Below, one piece after another: positions 59,959-64,000 of a stretch of DNA of 64,000 nt (its first letter is position 1; each line of letters starts with the position of its first letter). This DNA is from Actinoplanes lobatus. Lineage in GTDB: Bacteria; Actinomycetota; Actinomycetes; Mycobacteriales; Micromonosporaceae. Under the pieces are notes generated by a model. That model made no database searches. It was not told the origin of the DNA and saw only the letters and a list, made by a program, of their open reading frames with translations. The position numbers were made by a program, and so were the translations under genes. The stretch spans positions 5,886,501 to 5,950,500 of the forward strand of contig NZ_JACHNC010000001.1 of assembly GCF_014205215.1 (NCBI RefSeq). The letters are read 5' to 3'.

Positions 59959-59994
59959 CCGCGAGCGTCACCGTGGGGACGGTGACGCTCGCGG
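59959..59994. terminator. Strong hairpin between convergent genes
   Basis: Perfect 16-bp arms CCGCGAGCGTCACCGT and ACGGTGACGCTCGCGG around a GGGG loop, 10 bases past the stop of the minus-strand gene. Probable bidirectional terminator. Confidence 0.85.
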
Positions 59995-60004
59995 ACGTGT
60001 GTCC

Positions 60005-60592
60005 TCAGGTGGCGGCGATCTCGTTGATCTTCGCCTGGACCGTCAGCTTCTTCGACGTGGTGCCGTTCTCGCTGGTCGCGACCAGGGTGTAGGTGTGCGC
60101 CTGGTCGTCGCCCGCCGCGCCCTCGCACGGGAAGTTCAGCTTCTCCGAGCCCGCGGCCTCGTAGGTGCCGTAGATGCCCGGGCCGTCGACGGCCAGTGTG
60201 GTCGTCGGCGCGCCGGTGACCTTCCACTCCAGGACCACCGGCCGGCCGTCCTGCCGGGCCTGATCGGTTCCGGACGGGCAGGTCGGCTCCGACGCCACCC
60301 GGAAATAGTCGATGGCCGGACCGGACGGGGTCCGCGCGGTCGGTTCGGTCAGTTTGAGGGTCCTGATCGGGCTGGGAGAGGTGGCCGCGGCCTCCGGCGA
60401 GATCGGCGTGGAGGGGGGTACGGACTCGGCGGACGGTGTGCTCGACACCGGGATCCCGCCACTGAGGCTCTGGCCGGCGCCGATTCGTGCCATCCGGTTC
60501 AGGATCTGGCCGGCGACCACCGCGAGCGTGACCATGACCAGCAGGACCGCTATGAACCACCGGCGCCCGGCCGCCGAACTCTGGGCCGCCAC
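60005..60592 (-). CDS. Membrane-anchored protein with Ig-like external domain
   Basis: 195 aa from GTG 60592. One helix (WFIAVLLVMVTLAVVAGQIL), a Ser/Pro/Thr linker, then a beta-rich domain (AIDYFRVASEPTCPSGTDQ ... VVLEWKVTGAPTTTLAVDGPG ... YTLVATSENGTTSKKLTVQA) with two Cys, looking like a bacterial Ig/Fn3 fold. Function unknown. Confidence 0.75.
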   Translation of the reverse strand: MAAQSSAAGRRWFIAVLLVMVTLAVVAGQILNRMARIGAGQSLSGGIPVSSTPSAESVPPSTPISPEAAATSPSPIRTLKLTEPTARTPSGPAIDYFRVASEPTCPSGTDQARQDGRPVVLEWKVTGAPTTTLAVDGPGIYGTYEAAGSEKLNFPCEGAAGDDQAHTYTLVATSENGTTSKKLTVQAKINEIAAT

Positions 60593-60702
60593 ATGTCCTC
60601 CCTGGTGGAACGGGCGTTTCGCGGCAGCCTATGCGGGGCGTGACCGTGCCGGGGTGGTTCCCGGCGGCGCTTGGCACGAAGCCGGTAGCGGCCTTGCCGA
60701 TA

Positions 60703-60996
60703 TCAGGTGAGCGTGACCGGGAACAGGTCGGTGCGGGCGATCGCCGCGTCCCGTTCGGCGCTCATGGCGGTCCGGCGGGGGTCGGCAAGAAATCCGTCGT
60801 AGCCGGCTTGCGAGCGGAATTCGATCAGCTGCACCTCGGCCGGGGCGTCCGGGGCGGCGCCGTCGGCGGTGCGGGCGCGCTCGACCAGTCGGCCGTCATG
60901 CTGGGAAAGCAGGGCCAGGACCTTGTCCTCGTACGCGGTCAGGGCTTCGACGGCGCCGGGGCGCGCCCACAGGAACACACACAGCTGGATGGTCAC
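60703..60996 (-). CDS. Small dimeric alpha/beta-barrel (DUF1330/ABM-like) protein
   Basis: 97 aa. Pattern LCVFLWARPGAVEALTAYEDKVLALLSQHDGRLVER ... VQLIEFRSQAGYDGFLADPRR is that of the ferredoxin-like DUF1330 / antibiotic monooxygenase-fold group. Substrate unknown. Confidence 0.75.
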   Translation of the reverse strand: MTIQLCVFLWARPGAVEALTAYEDKVLALLSQHDGRLVERARTADGAAPDAPAEVQLIEFRSQAGYDGFLADPRRTAMSAERDAAIARTDLFPVTLT

Positions 60997-61092
60997 TGGC
61001 CGACCCTACCGGTGGTGGCCGGATGCCTTCGTCCGACGGGACAGTGCGGGGCGGGCACCGGTGGGCGCGCCCGGCGCGATACAAGTATCTGC

Positions 61093-62097
61093 GTGGACAA
61101 CAGTGAGGGCGGGACCGGCGACCGGCCGCAGATCCGGGACGTGGCGGCCGCGGCGGGGGTCTCCTACCAGACGGTGTCGCGGGTGCTGAACAACTCGCCC
61201 CGGGTGCGGCCGGAGACCCGCCGCCTGGTTCTGGACGCCATGGACCGGCTGCGTTACCGCCCCAACCGGGCGGCGCAGACGCTGGGGTCGGGCCGGGCGA
61301 ACGCGGTCACCGTGATCACCGCGAACACGACCCTCTACGGGTACGCCGCCGTGCTCCAAGGGGTGGAGGAGGCCGGCCGGCAGCTCGGCCTGGCGGTCGG
61401 GGTGCGGGTCGTCGAGTCGGAGGCGGCCGCGGACGTGCGTCAGGCCGTCGACCACCTCAGCGATCCGAGCTCCGGCAGTGTCGTGGTGGTGGCGTTCGAT
61501 CCGGCCGGCGCCGCCGTGGTGCGCGCGTTGCCGCCCGGGGTGCCGGTGGTGGCGGCGACCGAGGCGGGCGGGCTGCCGGACGTGTCGCGGCCGATGCTGT
61601 TCCTGGACGAGCGGCAGGCGGCGGCCGAGGCCACCCGGCATCTGCTGGGGCTGGGGCACCGGACCGTCCACCATGTGGCGATCCCGTCCGAGGCGCGGGC
61701 CAGCGCGCGGCAGAGCGGGTGGCGGGAGGCGCTGTCCGGGGTGGGTGCCGAGATCCCGCCGGTGGTGGCGGCCGGATGGGATGTGGCGTCGGCCTACCGG
61801 GCGGTGCGGGAACTGGTCGCGGATCCGGCGGTCACGGCGATCCTGTGCGGCAACGACGACACGGCGCTGGCGGTGCGCCGGGCGCTGTACGAGGCGGGGC
61901 GCGACGTTCCCGGCGACGTGAGCATCGTGGGGTTCGACGACGTGCCGGGGGCGGCGTTCTGGACACCGGCGCTCACCACCGTACGGATGGACTTCCTCGG
62001 TCTGGGCCGGGCCTGCGTGAACCGGCTGGTGGATGCGCCGGTCACCGAGCCGGAGGTGCCGCACCTGGTGATCCGCGAGTCGACGGCGGCCCCGTAA
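61093..62097 (+). CDS. LacI-family transcriptional regulator
   Basis: 334 aa from GTG 61093. HTH RPQIRDVAAAAGVSYQTVSRVLNNSPRVRPETR and hinge YRPNRAAQTLGSG, then a periplasmic-binding-like domain with ILCGNDDTALAVRRALYEAG and VSIVGFDDVPGAAFWTPALTTVRMD. It likely represses the adjacent secreted hydrolase through two palindromes at 62138 and 62173 and responds to a sugar released by it. Confidence 0.95.
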   Translation: MDNSEGGTGDRPQIRDVAAAAGVSYQTVSRVLNNSPRVRPETRRLVLDAMDRLRYRPNRAAQTLGSGRANAVTVITANTTLYGYAAVLQGVEEAGRQLGLAVGVRVVESEAAADVRQAVDHLSDPSSGSVVVVAFDPAGAAVVRALPPGVPVVAATEAGGLPDVSRPMLFLDERQAAAEATRHLLGLGHRTVHHVAIPSEARASARQSGWREALSGVGAEIPPVVAAGWDVASAYRAVRELVADPAVTAILCGNDDTALAVRRALYEAGRDVPGDVSIVGFDDVPGAAFWTPALTTVRMDFLGLGRACVNRLVDAPVTEPEVPHLVIRESTAAP

Positions 62098-62137
62098 AGC
62101 CGGTAACGAAACCGTAACAGCGTCTTCCGGTCGTGCT

Positions 62138-62153
62138 GTGTGACCGGTCACAC
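62138..62153. promoter_or_regulatory. Operator 1 of the secreted hydrolase gene
   Basis: Perfect 16-bp palindrome GTGTGACCGGTCACAC. The second copy is centred 34 bases downstream. Confidence 0.75.
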
Positions 62154-62172
62154 TAGCCGCAGTCCTCCATCG

Positions 62173-62186
62173 TGTGACCGGTCACA
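62173..62186. promoter_or_regulatory. Operator 2 of the secreted hydrolase gene
   Basis: Perfect 14-bp palindrome TGTGACCGGTCACA, 33 bases before the start codon. Confidence 0.75.
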
Positions 62187-62218
62187 TGGATTGCTGTCGA
62201 ATTCGGAGTGGAACCCCC

Positions 62219-64000
62219 ATGAGACGAAGAATCGGCAAGACCCTGACCACCGCGGTCGTCGCCACCACGACCGCGGCCCTGCTCACCGCACCCGCGGCAC
62301 ACGCCGCCCCGTCCACCTTCGTGGTCGATCTGGCCACCGGCACCGGCGCGCTGCGCTACGGCGCGACCGGCTTCCTCTACGGCCTCGGCGACGAGGGCAT
62401 CCCCGACGAGACCATGCTCGCCGCCCTCAAACCACAGGTCGCCGCCCAGAAGGCGCCGGACGGGCTCCAGCACCCGAACGGCGACGCACTCAAGATCGCG
62501 CCGATGTTCAAGCGCGCCGGCGGCCGCGACATCCAGATCTACATGCAGGACATCTACCAGCAGTGGCCGTACGAGAACCTGGGCATCGCCGACTATCTCG
62601 CCAAGGTCGACACGATGACCCGCAAGGTGGTCGCCGACCCGTACCGCAGCTCCTACGTGTACGTGCCGTTCAACGAGCCCGACGCCATCTGGTACGGCGG
62701 GAACCTCAACGGCCTGCTCACCGACTGGAAGACCGTCTTCCAGCGGATCCGCTCCATCGACCCGGGCGCCCGCATCGCCGGGCCCAACTTCGCCTCCTAC
62801 CGTTCCGCCGACCTGCGGACCTTCCTCACCTACGCCCGCGACAACGGCGTGCTGCCCGACGTGATGGCCTGGCACGAACTCGGCGACGACTTCTTCACCA
62901 GCTGGCACCTGCACTACGCCGACTACCGGGCGATCGAGACGAGCCTCGGCATCAGCGCACGGCCGATCACCATCAACGAGTACGGCCGGATCTCCGGCGA
63001 CCTCGGTGTGCCGGGGAACCTCGTGCAGTTCGTCGCCAAGTTCGAGAACAGCAAGGTGGACGGCTGCCTCGCCTACTGGACCACGGCCGGCGGGCTGAAC
63101 GACCTGGTCACCCGCAACAACCAGGCGACCGGCGGCTGGTGGCTGCACAAGTGGTACGGCGAGCTGACCGGCAACACCGTGGCGGTCACCCCGCCCTCGC
63201 CGGGCGGCTCCCTCCAAGGGCTCGCGGCGGTGGACTCGGGCAAGAAGCAGGCCCGGATCATCCTCGGCGGCAACAACCCGGCCTCCGGCACCTATGACAC
63301 GAACGTGCAGGTCCGAGGGGTGCCCAGCTACCTGGGTACGACCGTGCACGCGACCGTCTGGGGCGTCGACAACTCCGGCCTGAACCCGTCGGCCGGGCCC
63401 TATGTGGTCAGCGAAGGAGACTTCACCACCAGCGGCGGGCAGCTCACGGTTCCGCTCACCGGGCTGAAGGGCGCTTCCGCGTACCAGGTCATCCTGACCC
63501 CCAACAAGGACCTGACCGCGGCCGTGACCAGCCGCTACGAGGCGGAATACGCCGCCCTCGGCGGCAGCGCGCGGATCACCTACGGCACCAACACCGGCTA
63601 CTCCGGGACCTACTTCACCGAGGGGTACGGGGCGAGCAGCACCGCCGGCACCAAGTTCGTGGTGACGGCGCCCGCCGACGGCTACTACAACCTCAGCCTG
63701 CGCTACAGTGCCGGGCCCTACACCGGCGCCCCGGCCGACCGGTCGATCCGGCTGCGGGTGAACGGCTCGAACCTGACCGACGTGGCACTTCCCGCCACCG
63801 CCGACTGGAACACGTGGCGCACCGTCACCACCAAGGTGTACCTGCCGGCCGGCATCAACCGGATCGAGTACAACGCCTACGCCACTGACGACCGTGACGC
63901 CGTCAATGTTGACTATCTGGACTTCGCGGCCACCAGCGGAACCGTCAACGCGTACGAGAGCGAAAGCGCGGCCAACACGCTCAGCGGGACCGCCGCCGTG
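62219..64000 (+). CDS. Secreted clan-A glycoside hydrolase (GH39-like) with CBM6/35-type modules, 3' end cut by window edge
   Basis: 594 codons with no stop up to the window end. Signal peptide MRRRIGKTLTTAVV ... APAAHAAP. The catalytic barrel has YVPFNEPDAIWYGG (acid/base Glu153) and ITINEYGRISG (nucleophile Glu254), a retaining clan-A arrangement closest in look to GH39-type enzymes. A beta domain follows (about 330-435), then a CBM6/35-like module (about 440-575; SRYEAEYAALGGSARITYG ... VDYLDFA) and the beginning of a second one (AYESESAANTLSG). Probably hydrolyses a plant polysaccharide; the substrate is uncertain. Controlled by the LacI gene upstream. Confidence 0.8.
   Translation, partial: MRRRIGKTLTTAVVATTTAALLTAPAAHAAPSTFVVDLATGTGALRYGATGFLYGLGDEGIPDETMLAALKPQVAAQKAPDGLQHPNGDALKIAPMFKRAGGRDIQIYMQDIYQQWPYENLGIADYLAKVDTMTRKVVADPYRSSYVYVPFNEPDAIWYGGNLNGLLTDWKTVFQRIRSIDPGARIAGPNFASYRSADLRTFLTYARDNGVLPDVMAWHELGDDFFTSWHLHYADYRAIETSLGISARPITINEYGRISGDLGVPGNLVQFVAKFENSKVDGCLAYWTTAGGLNDLVTRNNQATGGWWLHKWYGELTGNTVAVTPPSPGGSLQGLAAVDSGKKQARIILGGNNPASGTYDTNVQVRGVPSYLGTTVHATVWGVDNSGLNPSAGPYVVSEGDFTTSGGQLTVPLTGLKGASAYQVILTPNKDLTAAVTSRYEAEYAALGGSARITYGTNTGYSGTYFTEGYGASSTAGTKFVVTAPADGYYNLSLRYSAGPYTGAPADRSIRLRVNGSNLTDVALPATADWNTWRTVTTKVYLPAGINRIEYNAYATDDRDAVNVDYLDFAATSGTVNAYESESAANTLSGTAAV

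Noticed and set aside
62140..63297. Arg-rich frame over the start of the secreted hydrolase
   Set aside because: Out of frame with the signal peptide and catalytic motifs, which read continuously in the frame starting at 62219.

Overview
The window is chromosomal DNA from a high-GC actinomycete. The gene content (mycothiol-type DinB enzyme, LCP cell-wall protein, ClpC, MmyB-type regulators, many secreted carbohydrases, frequent GTG starts and coupled ATGA/GTGA overlaps) fits Micromonosporaceae and most resembles Actinoplanes; the genus is an inference. No rRNA, tRNA, CRISPR array, phage or transposase gene was seen.

Layout. 1-6.7 kb: end of a MarR regulator, a P-loop nucleoside-kinase-like protein, an AMIN-like lipoprotein, a TPR-type helical repeat protein with an exact 24-bp minisatellite, and convergent to it a stand-alone CHAT (caspase-like) protein; a ~700-bp gene-free gap with inverted copies of an interspersed repeat lies between them. 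6.9-11.4 kb: MFS exporter with its TetR repressor, a membrane-anchored trypsin-like protease and an LCP protein. 11.6-19.2 kb: a translationally coupled GH30-GH2 pair of large secreted galactan-degrading enzymes. 19.3-22.8 kb: NirK-like multicopper oxidase with two coupled polytopic membrane proteins. 22.9-30.5 kb: AbfB-lectin protein, GPP34 protein, ECF sigma factor with membrane partner, aldose 1-epimerase, dienelactone-hydrolase-like protein, RtcB RNA ligase, questin-oxidase-like protein. 30.9-33.4 kb: M48 membrane peptidase with a small coupled partner. 33.5-37.6 kb: two separate 'oxidoreductase divergent from MmyB-type regulator' modules. 37.8-41 kb: a ClpC lacking its middle domain, overlapped at its 3' end by a convergent hypothetical gene. 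42-45.2 kb: rhamnogalacturonan acetylesterase and GH42 beta-galactosidase. 45.2-51 kb: a degraded small gene, bacterioferritin and Bfd, a membrane protein, a second TPR protein without CHAT domain, a DinB-type protein and a DUF402 protein. 51.1-56.4 kb: a sugar ABC transporter operon ending in a PL11 rhamnogalacturonan lyase. 56.8-61 kb: STAS protein, PAS-GAF-GGDEF protein, PRC-barrel protein and small genes. 61.1-64 kb: LacI regulator and a secreted clan-A glycoside hydrolase that runs off the end.

Functional theme. At least eight loci scattered over the window would together dismantle rhamnogalacturonan I and its galactan or arabinogalactan side chains: backbone lyase (PL11), deacetylase (CE12-like), GH30, GH2 and GH42 enzymes, mutarotase, an uptake system without its own ATPase, and an arabinose-lectin-like protein. 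LacI-type operator candidates sit in front of several of them.

The most unusual items are the split, oppositely oriented TPR and CHAT genes plus a second orphan TPR gene, the M-domain-less ClpC, and in-frame 18-bp or 24-bp tandem repeats in three unrelated genes.
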